Shown here: one piece after another, positions 33,631 through 45,170 of the stretch
How the letters are laid out: each line of letters starts with the position of its first letter
Position numbering within the stretch: position 1 is the first letter of the stretch
Assembly (NCBI GenBank): GCA_032164245.1
Contig: JAVMKO010000003.1
Location: forward strand, 40,240,890 to 40,304,889
DNA length: 64,000 nt
Reading direction: 5' to 3'
Source: Sternotherus odoratus
Lineage: Eukaryota; Chordata; Testudines; Kinosternidae
Position numbers and translations under genes: made by a program
Notes under the pieces: generated by a model
Databases searched by the model: none
Seen by the model: the letters and a program-made list of their open reading frames with translations, nothing else
What the model was told of the DNA's origin: nothing

Positions 33631-34315
33631 TTTGATGGGTTGGATGACAGAAACTCCCTTGGGATCTGACACCTGATGTGCTGAGATTATCCTCTGTGCT
33701 TGTTTTCCCTGCCAGGGACTTCATTGCCCGGCCTGAATGTGCCAGACACGCTAGACACACAGATGCAGGTTACTGTCCTTTGTTCCAGTTTCTTTCAGGT
33801 ATCCTCTGAGGGTGGAGAGGCTATCTCTTGAGACAGCTGAAGACAAAATGAAGGGGTTTCCAGAGGCTTAAATAGACTTTCTTGTGGGTGGAAACCCCTT
33901 CTCCTCTCCTATGCAGAATCCAGCTGCAAGATGGAGTTTTGGAGTCACATGGGAAAGTCACATGTCCATACATGACTCAGAACTTTACAGGCTGATGCCA
34001 CAAAGTTTAGATGTGGACTGGCGTCTCTCAAAGTTCATTGTCAGCTTAAGTGTTTCTTGATTTGGCACTTACTGAACATAGTCTGTTCTCAAGAAGCTGA
34101 ACAAATGTTTCACTCAGGCTACTTAAAATCAAACAAGTACAGAGCCAATATTCATAACAATATTCAAAAATGAGACATGCATACAAATAGGATTAATATA
34201 TTTAGTGTATCATAACCTTTGCAGAGATAGATATGTTACATGGCATATCTAGCATAAAACATATTCCAGTTATGTCATATTTGCACTCATAAGCATTATG
34301 GGGTGCAACATCACA
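33631..34315 (-). mobile_element. Solo LTR, minus strand
   Basis: The 685-bp insertion is flanked by TCCAT at 33626-33630 and 34316-34320. On the minus strand it starts TGTGATGTTGCACCCCATAA. The segment ATAGATATGTTACATGGCAT and the right part AACTCCCTTGGGATCTGACA are those of a repeat I recall as frequent in turtle genomes. It separates the two MITE-like parts. The terminal dinucleotide at the plus-strand left side has drifted. Confidence 0.7.
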
Positions 34316-34320
34316 TCCAT

Positions 34321-34525
34321 AATCACACTAGTTTTAATCTAGCTAACACGGGTAGCCATAGTAGCAAAGACATGGCAACGTGAACTTCAGTGGGTATCCA
34401 GCAGGTTTGTATTGCCATATCTTCACTACTATTGTTATCCAAGATAACTAGCTAGACTAAAGTTAGCACCACTGTGCTTACCCGCACTACAATCACACCT
34501 TCATTTGGTGTGCAGACAAACCTTA
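34321..34525. mobile_element. MITE-like element, right part
   Basis: It ends ACTACAATCACACCTTCATT then TGGTGTGCAGACAAACC, the inverted counterpart of the 33314 end. It also contains TTTTAATCTAGCTAAC and the near-inverse AACTAGCTAGACTAAAG. Confidence 0.5.
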
Positions 34526-34655
34526 TAAATAATACGAGTATAAAGAATACATATTAACACAAACTCCTTATATCGTACATGAGATAAGTAAAGTTTACAG
34601 CCACATACTGTGCAAATGGTCAGAAAGCCAATCAGGAAACTTGTTTATAGCCCCT

Positions 34656-34850
34656 CTTTGTGATACTGGAGTCTGATCTTTCACCATCTACGTGACTGGC
34701 CAGAAGCTGGGACTGGATGACAAGGGAAGGATCACTCTAAATTGGCCTGTTCGGTTCATTCTCTCTGAAATATTTGGCACTGGTCACTATTAGATGATAG
34801 GATACTGGGCTAGATGGACCATTGGTCTGACATACTAAGGTCATTCTTAT
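34656..34850 (+). mobile_element. CR1-type LINE 3' end
   Basis: TGGCCAGAAGCTGGGACTGG, GGATACTGGGCTAGATGGACC, ATTGGTCTGACATACTAAGG and the terminal TTCTTATG are the familiar CR1 3' end. The LTR at 34856 is inserted immediately after it, at GTATG. Confidence 0.8.
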
Positions 34851-34855
34851 GTATG

Positions 34856-35765
34856 TGTTAAAATAATCTCCTCCTTGTAAATGTTTTGGCCTTTATTATT
34901 CATATAGATACTGGCCTGTATATGCACTTTAACTTCCTTTTTTTTGTGGTTGCTGTAACCTTTATAATTCAAGTTGCTGTCAGACATACCACATGTACCT
35001 GTATGTTCAAACCACCACTTCCTGTTATTGTCTTAGTCTTCATAACTTGAGCTGCTGTCAGCATATATTATGCGATACCCCCCCCCCCCCCCCAAGCCAG
35101 ACAGGGACATGTAGCCCATATAGCCTTACCAGAAAAACCCACGACGTTATCTCACTTAAATTCCTAATAAGGACGAAATTTTGTTGCCCCTACCTTGTCA
35201 CGCCCCGTGCCAAGTCGCATCATCTCAAGTATAATTGTTCTGCCCGCGCTTATTGCGGACGGAGAGAGAGGCGTACCTACTGGTCCCTGGAGGCTGATCA
35301 CCCCTAGGTCTCTCCCAGCTCTTGTGTCCCAGTGGAGCTTAACGTGTTGCCGGCCGTGTGATGTTTCGAGTTTGGGTTGTATTTGTAAGTATAAATTGAT
35401 ATGTGTACATATTGTGTGTAATTTTATAGTATTGATAGCTAGTTATTAATGTATCTTGAAGTTAATTCCACTGCACCTACTAATCCGTGGCATATATTAG
35501 ATAATATTAAGTTTAAGAAAAGCCTCAAGGTGTACTCCTCTTTGTAATCGACGTTTTTTGCTTTGTTATTTTAATCATAGTGTATAAACCTAAATTGTAA
35601 CCTGTAATTAAGAACCTTTTGTTCCCAGAACAATAAATTGGTGTCTTAATTTTCCCAAGCCCCAATATTTTATTTATCGCCACAAGTAAAAAGTTCCCCC
35701 TTAAATTAGCCAGACAGACCCCCTCCTTTGTATAGTCACCCACCTAGCGGGCGTATCCTTTAACA
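34856..35765 (+). mobile_element. Solo LTR with perfect 5-bp target duplication
   Basis: The 910-bp LTR starts TGTTAAAATAATC and ends GTATCCTTTAACA, so its ends form a TGTTAAA/TTTAACA inverted repeat. GTATG flanks it at 34851-34855 and 35766-35770. A polyadenylation signal ACAATAAATTGG is near 35628. It contains an imperfect 80-90-bp duplication (each unit ends in CAAGTTGCTGTCAG or TGAGCTGCTGTCAG, near 34970 and 35045) and a poly-C run (35078-35093). Confidence 0.9.
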
Positions 35766-35770
35766 GTATG

Positions 35771-37869
35771 GAAGCAGGATTAAGCTGTACTTCTTCATGC
35801 AGTATCAAGCCATTTGGAAGGGAACATTTTTGTAGGGATATCTCAAGTATTACAATACTATACCAGGAGTGATATAAACATCACAGAGAGCTCAATTCTA
35901 GACATGCTTGACTCATTCAAAACTAGCAGATTTCCAGCTGGAGCATATCTTCCACAAGTAAACTAAGGATTGATTTAGAGTGAAGCTAAAATGTATGTCA
36001 ACTGGGTTGGAAACATTTAAACAAAAACAAACACTATAATGCAACAAAACCAACACCAGTCTCCACACTCTGCAGCACTCCAGTCTTTCCATAAAAATCT
36101 ACTTTAATGGAAGTGATTATTTTTTTTTGCTTAAACAATGGAGACCATTTAAGAGAAGCAGCACATATTAATACTGTCAATGTGACAGATGGCTGGGCAG
36201 TACATAATAAAGTAAAAAAAATATGAGGAAGATGTGTCTGATGATTTGCAAATCAGAATGCTGGCAGCACAAACAAAGAAAGATAATTGAGTGAATGTTA
36301 TGCTGATGCATCTTTAATATTTCACAGTTCAAGACAACAGAGGATTGGGAGGTGAAAAGTAGTACTGGGATTTCTGTAAAGACAAAAAGGAAAGAAAACA
36401 TACACATACTCTACTATTCATAATACACTGCAAAGATCTGAAAAAATTAAGATGAAGGCTGCATTTCAGAATGTATTAATATTAACTACACCCAAGTGAA
36501 AAATACACTATAGCATTTTATAAATAACCCTCCAAATATAGCAAATTACCACATAAAAGTGTTTTATACTTCAAAGATCAAAGCTTTTAATTTTTACACA
36601 ACTAGATGGGGAAATATATTACCTCTGTCATGAAGCTTTACATAGTTCTTCTACCATAAAAGCACTGTAAAGAATACATACATCTTCTGTACAGTGATAA
36701 AAGAATGCATGAGTATTGGGGCAAACAAACAAACAAACAAAGTTAAAGATGTACTGCTTTCTACTCCCTCCTTTAGATCCTGTTACTACAAGGTTCCCAG
36801 TTACTAGCACTGAGCTAGAATAATTTTATTCACAAGCTAAATTAAAAGACTTGTGGTTCGAGATTTCCTTCAAAGCTATCCCTTCCCCAGAAGACTCAAA
36901 CAAGCTTAATATTGTCCATTGTGAAAATGTGTTTGCAAATAACCGGAAAGTGACTTAAATCCTGTATATTTCCTCTTTATAGTAGTCTGCTGCATTACAG
37001 CATGAACATTATCTTGATGGATCAAAAAATGGTTGATTTAGGCTCAGTTTGAAACACAGGTCAAGTTTCATAATCAGTCTTATTGGACTACAGTAATATC
37101 CACATAGAATTCTTCCCAAATATTCATCTAGTCCCCAGAATGCGATACTATAGCTTTCCTTCACTTTCATCCCCAGACCCTTTCCACCACCAGAATCTGT
37201 CTCCCAGCCTGTGGAGTTCAAGCCTCAAGACATTTTGGCAGAGTGCCCTCACCGGCTTAGGGGCAAGAAAGGGGATGTGAATGGAACTGCTACTTTCCAC
37301 CATGTCCTAACCTTTCCTAGTTATACTAGCTTGTCCTCCTTCAGGCGCCATAAATGACAGGTTACTCTAGGTCCCCTTATTTTGCACATACATTTCCTTA
37401 TCCTTTGACCATTAGTTGCTTATGATGTGTCTAATTCACCATCAGAGTGAATGGGAAGTTCTTTGTAAAAATGTATAGCAAGATGTGGTACTTTAATTAT
37501 ATGTCATAAATATCTAGTTGCCAGTTTAGTATTATTAATGATAAAAGTAGCTGGCAATACAAAAATGTAAATGGGATTTTTAAAGATAATTTACCAGCCA
37601 ATGTGGTTACCATAGTATGGCAGCAAATTGGGTGGTTAGTTCTATTTTAATGTTACCTGACTATTTTCTTTAACGACAGGCAGTTGCTATCCAGTTTTAT
37701 ATTTCTGCATTCTACTTATATGCAAAAATCAGAAATAAAAAGTTAACTTACGAATGGCATGTAATAAGGAAATATCAATTGAATGAGGAAAGTAATTATT
37801 TTTGCTGTCTGGTGTGTGTAACAACTGGACTACTGTATTCACCCACTTGTCACTAACAATGGTTAGGCA
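35771..37869. other. No gene; AT-rich unique DNA
   Basis: No repeat or coding match was identified. (CAAA)n lies at 36722-36741. Confidence 0.45.
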
Positions 37870-38101
37870 TGTAATGGAATGCCAAACTGTATTATAATTT
37901 TCAGCCCCTATGTGGCTTCCTGGATAACATACTTTGAGTGGTAATAGCTAGAGCCAGCAAATGTATTAAAGGAACGTATGCAGGACACATCTCATTTATC
38001 TCGCTATAGAGGAACCTCTGTAGTCAGTTCAGATCTGGTACAAGAGCCAGACAAGCTAGTAGAATTCCTGCAAAAGTACTGTGTACAAGAAGCACATGAC
38101 A
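37870..38101 (+). mobile_element. 5' LTR of a gypsy-type retrotransposon
   Basis: It starts TGTAATGGAATGCCAAACTG and ends CACATGACA, immediately followed by TGGTATTAGGAG, a possible degenerate tRNA primer-binding site. The start and the segments GTACAAGAGCC and GTACTGTGTACAAGAAG recur in the 3' LTR at 40027-40461. Confidence 0.75.
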
Positions 38102-38228
38102 TGGTATTAGGAGTAAAGGCAGCCTAACTGGTGCTAGACAAGAACAGAAACAAAAGGAAAATAATAATGATGGCTGCAAACAGAAGAAGAAAAACAACAA
38201 CAACAAAGGTTACAGTATTTGATCAACA

Positions 38229-39120
38229 TGCCATTCTTCAATGACCCAGAGAACTTTAGCTTTTACAAATCTTCACAATGGATAGAATGGAAGCAGCATT
38301 TTGTAAGACTTTGCGTTGTTACCAAAGTCCATGAGGAAACTGGAGACAGTCAGGTATCCTCTTAATTTATGCTATGGGGAAACAGGGAAAGCATATCTTT
38401 ATCTTTTATTTTTACTGAAGACAGTCACTAAGATGACTATGGCAGAGTTCTAGCTAAGTTTGATGCATACTTTACTCCTCAGAGAAATCTGATTTCTGAA
38501 ACCCCAGGAGGCAAGGAGATATAACTCCCTGGCTAAGTACAAAGCTTTCAGACTAAATGCACAAGATGTGGTAAAATTCATAGCCCAAGATATGTATGTT
38601 CAGCCAAAGATGCAAGATGTAATAAATGAACAAAATATACACATTTTACAGTTTGCCATACTATGGTAGACAGGGATCTAACTATGATTACAAACTTTCA
38701 AGAGCAATTATTTCTGGAATCAATTATGTGTGATGACACAAAGTCTGGCTGAAGAGTGAAACTCAGTATTCATGGAAAAATCATTGACTATAAAATTGTC
38801 TCAGGAGCAGATATAACATTCATATCAGGAAGGACTTGCAATCAATTATAACCCTCATGGAACTGAAATTACCTAACACAGCCCTGACTAGCCTTGGAGA
38901 TTTTCCATTTATATAGACAAAAATTTTTCATTCAGATTGCATATAATCAAAGTATAAAAGGCAAAGAGCCTTTCCATCCACTGAATGGCAGCCGTGATGG
39001 TAGTAAGAAAGGTGAGAGAACTCAAAGGAATACTTGATGAAACTGGACTTCAAAAGGAGTTCCAGTTCAAATAACCTTAAGAGACAATGATGAACCACGC
39101 AGAATAGCAACACCTCTACC
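38229..39120 (+). pseudogene. gypsy gag, zinc knuckles, protease and start of reverse transcriptase, broken
   Basis: In order on the plus strand: gag capsid-like text (WIEWKQHFVRLCVVTKVHEE, LIYAMGKQ, FDAYFTPQRNLISE) at 38229-38500; two retroviral-type zinc knuckles at 38558-38670 (KCTRCGKIHSPRYVCS, then a second C-x2-stop...HFTVC); an aspartic protease at about 38757-38835 (VKLSIHGKIIDYKIVSGADI); and the N-terminal reverse-transcriptase text VQITLRDNDEPRRIATPLP at about 39065-39120. The catalytic DSGAD of the protease reads VSGAD, so the active-site Asp is lost. Several stops and frameshifts are present. Confidence 0.8.
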
Positions 39121-39782
39121 AGACGTACCTTGGAAGAGACTAGATGCAAATTCAGAGGAGATCATTATCTTGTCATTGTGGATGATTTTTTTCCAGATAT
39201 ACAGAAATAATGTACTTTAAAAGCATAACATGTTTCAATGTTATCGAGAAATTGAAGTGTACTTGAACAACTTGTCATGGACAATGGGCCACAATTCACC
39301 ACAGAAGAATTTAAGTCATGCCAAACAAAATATGATCATATTATTAGCAGCCCATGTTGCCCACAAAAGAATGGAGCAGCTAAGAGAATTGTACAGACAA
39401 ACAGCAACCTCCTACAGCAGCAAGAGCTGTTCTGAACTATGGATATACAACAATGGCAGCTAGTGGATATAGTCAAGCATAACTCCTGTTGAAAAGATAA
39501 CTTAGAACTACTGGTCTGTCTTTGGAAAAAAGCCTATCCCCAAAGTGGCCAGATGTGAAGACAACAGCCAAATCAGACAAAAGAGCAAAGAGAGCTTACA
39601 AATGCTTTAACAACAAATGTCATTCAATTAGAGAACTGCTGGGTCTAGAACCTGGTGACCATGTTTGTGCCAAACTGTGTGGAGAAAAAGATGGACAACT
39701 CCAGCTGTCAAAGAAATATAATTTATCACCCAGATCATACATGATTGAGGTTGAGAGCAGAGAGTTCAACAGAAACGGTTGA
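39120..39782 (+). pseudogene. gypsy integrase, broken, fused to truncated RT
   Basis: Directly after the RT N-terminus the sequence reads PWKRLDA, then HYLVIVDDFF (integrase core strand with Asp), DNGPQFTTEEF (second Asp), ISSPCCPQKNGAAKRIVQT (the NGxAER/NGxxE region, with E changed) and, at 39522-39782, a C-terminal part with LEPGDHVCAKL and PRSYMIEVE. Reverse transcriptase palm, thumb and RNase H are missing between the two halves. The core Glu position reads Lys. The element cannot integrate. Confidence 0.8.
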
Positions 39783-40010
39783 TATATTCAGTTTGTTCAT
39801 CAGAGAGAACAACCAACAGAGCAAACTATAGATGGCAGGTGCAGAACAAACAGAAAATTCAAAGATTCCAAACTGACCAGATAGTCACTACAACTAATGA
39901 ACAGCCAAAAGACTAAATTGTTAGAGATGATTCAGAGACATTAACAGACTGATCTGTACTAAACTTTAAAGATAGCATGACAGTCTGAATGTTATAAGTG
40001 GTAGGAAATT

Positions 40011-40026
40011 AAAACAAAGGGGAAGA
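40011..40026 (+). other. Polypurine tract of the gypsy element
   Basis: AAAACAAAGGGGAAGA runs directly into the 3' LTR start. Its position is as expected for the plus-strand DNA primer. It is well kept compared with the coding region. Confidence 0.7.
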
Positions 40027-40461
40027 GGTAATGGAAGGCCAATCTGTATTATAATGTTCCACCACTCACTGCGATCTTGTGCAACATACTATACCGGAAC
40101 TTGAAATATCTACAGCCAGCAGTAAATTAAATGATCTTATTGGACGATTGCAGCCAATATATATAGTACAAGAGCCTGACCTGCTAGTAGTAGCCCTAGG
40201 ATCTACTGTGTTCAAGAACAGGTTTAAGATTAGCAGCCATGTTAGTCTGTATCCATAAAGAAAATGAGGAATACTTAAGGCACCTTAGAGACTAACCAGT
40301 TTATTTCAGCAAAAGCTTTCTTGGGCTATAGCCCACTTCATTCAATGCATCCGATGAAGTGGGCTATAGCCCACGAAAGCTTATGCTGAAATAAACTGGT
40401 CAGTCTCTAAGGTGCCAAAGTATTCCTTGTTTTTTTGTGTTCAAGAAGTACATAAGATGAC
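40027..40461 (+). mobile_element. 3' LTR of the gypsy element, interrupted
   Basis: It begins GTAATGGAAGGCCAATCTG and continues GTACAAGAGCCTGACCTGC, matching the 5' LTR. A 217-bp fold-back element at 40219-40435 interrupts it between the two copies of TGTGTTCAAGAA. The LTR then resumes as AAGTACATAAGATGA. Confidence 0.75.
40219..40435 (-). mobile_element. Fold-back retroelement insertion, copy 2, with hammerhead-like core
   Basis: The 217-bp insertion is bounded by TGTGTTCAAGAA at 40207-40218 and 40436-40447. It shares the fold-back plan of copy 1 in the opposite orientation: the arms at about 40256-40341 and 40352-40431 are inverted. At 40351-40378 the sequence reads CCGATGA, one A, a 6-bp stem GTGGGC/GCCCAC, then GAAA. 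This is the order of a hammerhead ribozyme core (CUGAUGA, stem II, GAAA) with U4 changed to C and one extra A. The residue at the would-be cleavage site is G, which is not permitted. Confidence 0.75.
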
Positions 40462-41852
40462 TCACAAACATTAGAAAAAGCAGAATAGATTTCTAAAGTA
40501 TGAAAGAAACTTATTCACATGTATAATACCTATCCCTGTCCCCATCCATAGTGAATTAACCATCAAAAAATCCATTACAATGTTAAGTCCTAAAATATTA
40601 GATTGATTGTTAGTTGTGAAGAGAAGAAACATTTCACCTGCTTATTTCATAAAGTACACAGAACTGGTCTAAATGTAATAGCATTCTTGCTTGGTAGACA
40701 ATTTTCATCCACATACTTCTGATTAAAAACCAGAGCAACACTACATGTGACTCTTTAGCAGAATATCAGTAGTTAGGGCTGCCGCTATTACTTTTACCTG
40801 TACCACACAGTTATTTCCCCCATTTTAACTGGAAGATACTGCTGTATCTCCATGACCATCATGTGATAACCATTAGAAAATACAAACTTTTAAAATAGTA
40901 TTCATTTTGTTACGGTAGTGAGAAAATTCCCCTCAGAGAATATTTGAAAGCAAGAGGGGAAATCCTTTCTTATAACCATATTTCACCCCCAAATGTTTAA
41001 GGCAAGGCAATTATTCAAGTCCTAATTTATGCTTCAGACAAAATATGCAGATTGCAAATAAAGTCCAAAAAATGTTATTTACCAGGACACAATGCAGACA
41101 ACAAGACAGCTGGAGGTCATTCAAATGCCAGCTGCGAAGTCAAATGCTGCTGTAGAAAGACTTCAGGTTTCCTCCACTGCCTACCACACAAATCCTGTGG
41201 TTATTATTGTGGATAAAGAGGAGGCAAGATAAAAGTTCACTCTCTCATTACACTACACCTTCATTTAATATATGTAATTATATCACACACATACACACAT
41301 ACAAAAAGGGCCAACACAACACTCAAAAGTTAGGAAATGACAAAATCAAGGTTGCCCTTAATTCACCCCCTTGTGTGTATGCATTATGACAGAGTCTTTA
41401 ATTACATAATCACATACTAGTTAGTATTCCTTAGGTACCTAGGTAAGATTCTGAAAATTACTGAGCATTCAGCAGCTACCAATAACTTGAGTGGGTGTTC
41501 AGTGCTATAGAAAACCATGTTACTTCTCCAACTGACTACATATCAATTCCAAAGTTTAACTTTAGGCATGCATTTTTTACTGTCTTGTCCTTTTTATATA
41601 TTCTAGCCTGATAGCGTAGGATAATCAGTTTCAAATCTTGCTTCAGCTCACAGCTGAAAAGCAGTTTGGTGGCCATGTCTCAGACCACATCACAAAATTG
41701 TCATGGCTGGTAGTTAATGCTGTAGTGACAGAGGAATGAAATAATAGAGCTGTCACCAGTCAGGCCTAAAAGTTCATTGGCAGATGCATGGATGCTTACA
41801 TATAGCTGGCCTGCTGCAGCTAGTGATACTAATGCTTAACTTTCATGACTAC
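40462..41852. other. No gene; unique AT-rich DNA with one palindromic relic
   Basis: At 41447-41510, AGATTCTGAAAATTACTGAGC and GAGTGGGTGTTCAGTG are remnants of the palindromic family also at 11121. The remainder shows no coding or repeat structure. Confidence 0.45.
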
Positions 41853-42375
41853 TGTCATAAGTGTAAAGTGCTGGAGAGGGTTAATGTTACCTGAGAACAA
41901 GTGACGTAAGAGCTTCCCTGCCATGAGGGGTGGGGGGAGGGAGTTTCAGTTTGAGTTTGGCTTGCCATGCAGCATGGGCAAGGGTCCCGGAGTTCATCTC
42001 TAGCTGTGGAGATGACTCTACTTTCCTTTTTATATTCCTAATTAGCTGACTGTAAGTAGTATTTTGATTTTCATAAAGTCTGTACCTATTTGGGGTGTCT
42101 CTATCCTTTTCAGAGGGGGAGTTGTAGAACTCTAAATTGTAAGTTGTACTGTAGCCTATGTTCTAATCTCTTTTCTTTATTAAATCTTGTTAGTTATAAA
42201 AAGCATTTGGTTTATTTCCCTTAAGGTTTTCTCTGCTTCCAGTCCGGGAAGAGAAGAGGGAGGGGAAATAGCCTCCAAGTGTCTGGCTCTCAGAGAGAGA
42301 GGCCGGAGTTCTGTGTTGTCTTGCCCTGGGCTATCATGGGGAGTGATACAGCGAGAGTACCCTTATGTCTCAGGG

Positions 42376-42407
<32 letters not shown>

Positions 42408-42620
42408 AGTTGGGTGTCAAGGTACCCCACCCCATGGTCTTGGGGTGATTGCTGAGTGGTGGCAGCTTGGGATTCCCCAAATTCCTAACTGGTGGAGTGT
42501 GGAATCTGGGGGTGTGAAGAATTAACTTGGCTGGGAAGCAGTTTTGAAGTTAGTTGGTCTGGCATAAGAGTCCCTTTCTCTGTACTCAAGAGCACAGAGA
42601 CTGGGTAGCCCACTTTTACA
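41853..42620 (+). mobile_element. Solo LTR (family A, copy 2), perfect 5-bp duplication
   Basis: The 768-bp LTR starts TGTCATAAGTGTAAAGTG and ends CACTTTTACA. ACTAC flanks both sides (41848-41852, 42621-42625). It has an ATTAAA signal near 42179 and a (GA)n then G run (42373-42407). It is homologous to 4465-5216, including TGGTGGCAGC, AACTGGTGGAGTGTGG and TTAACTTGGCTGGGAA near the right end. Confidence 0.9.
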
Positions 42621-42625
42621 ACTAC

Positions 42626-43637
42626 TCATTCTTTTCACAAAATTTAAATAAAATATAAATATTATGCACCATATTAAAAATACATAGAAACAATAAAAGC
42701 AAACAGAAAAACAGCCCTCAAAATTAATTTACAAACTTCTAGTAATTTAATTCACACAGCATATTGTATTCATTCTTTTGTTAGGTATAATTTTCAATCA
42801 GATCCAGTTAGATATCAATCTAATTTGTCAGAACACTGAAATTTTTCAAACAATGAGATTCTACATATTAGCCATTCTGTGATTATGTATATGCCTATTG
42901 CTGATTACAACCTGTGGAGAACAGGCCTTTATCATTACTGCTTTTTCCAATTTCTAGAGCAGAATTGTCTTTTGATTATATTTTTTATGATCTTTCTGAT
43001 GTAAAATGCTCATGTGACATTACTTTGTCCAAGATTTAATATAGCTGGTCGACATTCAGTGTATTTCAAGAATACAATGATCTGGAAATAATCTTAAAAT
43101 AGATTGACTCATCTTTCAAGACACTGAGGCGTGTCAGTGTTATATAGCATTAGCATCATAAGTGATTACACAATGAAAAAGGAAGTTTTTTGAAGAAACA
43201 AATTACACATGAAAAAGGGAACTTAACCAGAGAAAACAATAAAAATATGTGCCTTTTACTTCACTGGTGAAGTGTGTACACATTAGAGCAATTTTTATCC
43301 CAAATAGAAAAGTTAACTATTGAATATATGTAATTTAAAAACATAATTGTATATAATTTATGTATGCACAGAAATATCAGTGATTATAAAAAATAAAAAT
43401 GTTATTGAATTTAGAGATTTTGGGTATCCCAGACTATTAAAAATGGAAACAATTAGAAGTTTATATTCATAGATGTACCTTAAAAATTGAGTATTTAAAT
43501 ATTTGATTAGATATGTAATAATAGATACAATGGTAGGGAAGGCCCAGAACACAATGAGACAAAGAAGGGGAGAGAGTATGGATGAGGATATTTATAGTGT
43601 CTGTTTCAATTCACAGAAAATAAACCAACTCAGAACT
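42626..43637. other. No gene; AT-rich unique DNA
   Basis: No repeat hallmarks seen. The downstream DIRS tyrosine recombinase C-terminus would be expected here but is not recognisable. Confidence 0.4.
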
Positions 43638-44391
43638 TTATAGATGACATGATGCTCCCAAAATTAAATACAGATTCTGATAAGCACTCCAGGGGCATCT
43701 AGTGTATGAAGCAATGCTTCGCGCCTGTTCATATGTGGTTTTGGAAAAATATATAGGATGGTGGACAACCAGATTTAAATGAAAATCAGATAATATTTCT
43801 GGCAGACATTTTGGGTGAGGTCTCAATGAAACATTGTCCTTATGAAAAGTTATATATGGTGGCACTGTAATCAAGGCTTGTATCTCCCCTACCTTTGTGG
43901 CTGATGTTATTGACACCAAAGAAGCTGTTTGTGTGGAAAAGTGAAACAGGGAACATGAAGTGAAAGGCTCAAAAGTTGGACCCATCAAACCTGCAAGGAC
44001 AATATTTCAGGAGGGATAGATTTTCTAACTGGAGGGTAAATCCTCATAAGTCCCTAAGTTTTTTGGTGATTGTGGGGTTAGAGAATGTTGAATGCCCATG
44101 TATTGGTATGTAAAGAACTGAAATGAATGCCTAGTGGGGGTCACAGATACTCCAGAGCTCTTTAAATCAAGGAAATAGTCCACTATATCTGTAATCTGTG
44201 CTTGATCTTAGACAGCTGGTGCTTTGGTGCCCAAATTGGGCACATCTTCCAGTTAGCAATATGTATTTTGTAGTATGAAAGGATGGTCTGTCCCCTTAAC
44301 AGCTGTCGGCCCTCAGGGTTAGCACAACCCTCCATCACATGGCGTGGCTCTTTACGATTTTGAAAGGACTGATCTATACAAGGACCCAGGA

Positions 44392-44472
44392 CAGTGGTGG
44401 GCAATCTGTGGCCCGTGGGCCACATGCAGCCCATCAGGGTAGGCTGATTGCAGGCCATGAGACATTTTGTGT
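44392..44472 (+). mobile_element. hAT MITE fragment inside the DIRS relic
   Basis: CAGTGGTGGGCAATCTGTGG, CCCGTGGGCCACATGCAGCC and GCAGGCCATGAGACATTTTG match the left part of a common turtle hAT family. The right terminus is missing, so it is truncated. Confidence 0.65.
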
Positions 44473-45170
44473 ACATTTTATTAATACACACACATGCTGA
44501 AGAGCTGTATTATTTTACCAGAATATTTCTGTGGAAATTGGTGCTATTTTGCCCATGTTCTCACAGGAAATCAGGAGAGGATATATAACTTCTTTTTTAC
44601 ACCATGAATAAGGAAAATATACACAAATGAAAAAAACAACAAATTTTATTAATGTTATTAGGGAAATACAATGTTTATCCAGATTATATATAAAATATAT
44701 TTATGAATGTTTATTCCAATTTAACTTTCGATACAAAACAATGAATTTTGGGGATTTTTCTTTTGCCATACTATAAAAATACAATGTATTATGCATATGA
44801 AATGTGATTCATAAGTCTATATATGCATTTTACATAATATTTTATTATAGGTAGTATGCTGTCTTGCATGCTCCAAACCTGGAGAACAGAAAATCCCATT
44901 TTTTTCTAGGCAGACATTTCTCTTCATGTTAACTTCTCTATCCTCAGGACCACTAATTAATCTAGAGTAAACACCTTGGACACACACAGTGACAACAAGC
45001 TATATGCGCGAAAGAATTTACCAGAAAAAAGAGTGGTAATCTCTAGACAGGCATTGAGAAAGTGAGAAAAAATAGCCTATATTCAAGCTGTAGCTTAATT
45101 ATTTTATATATTAATCCTCCACTGAGCAGGTTGTTTGGGGAGGTTCAGCCTTCTCTTGTGTGACAGGTGT

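Noticed and set aside
42187..42525. 112-codon plus frame with RERERERE
   Set aside because: It is the (GA)n run inside a solo LTR.
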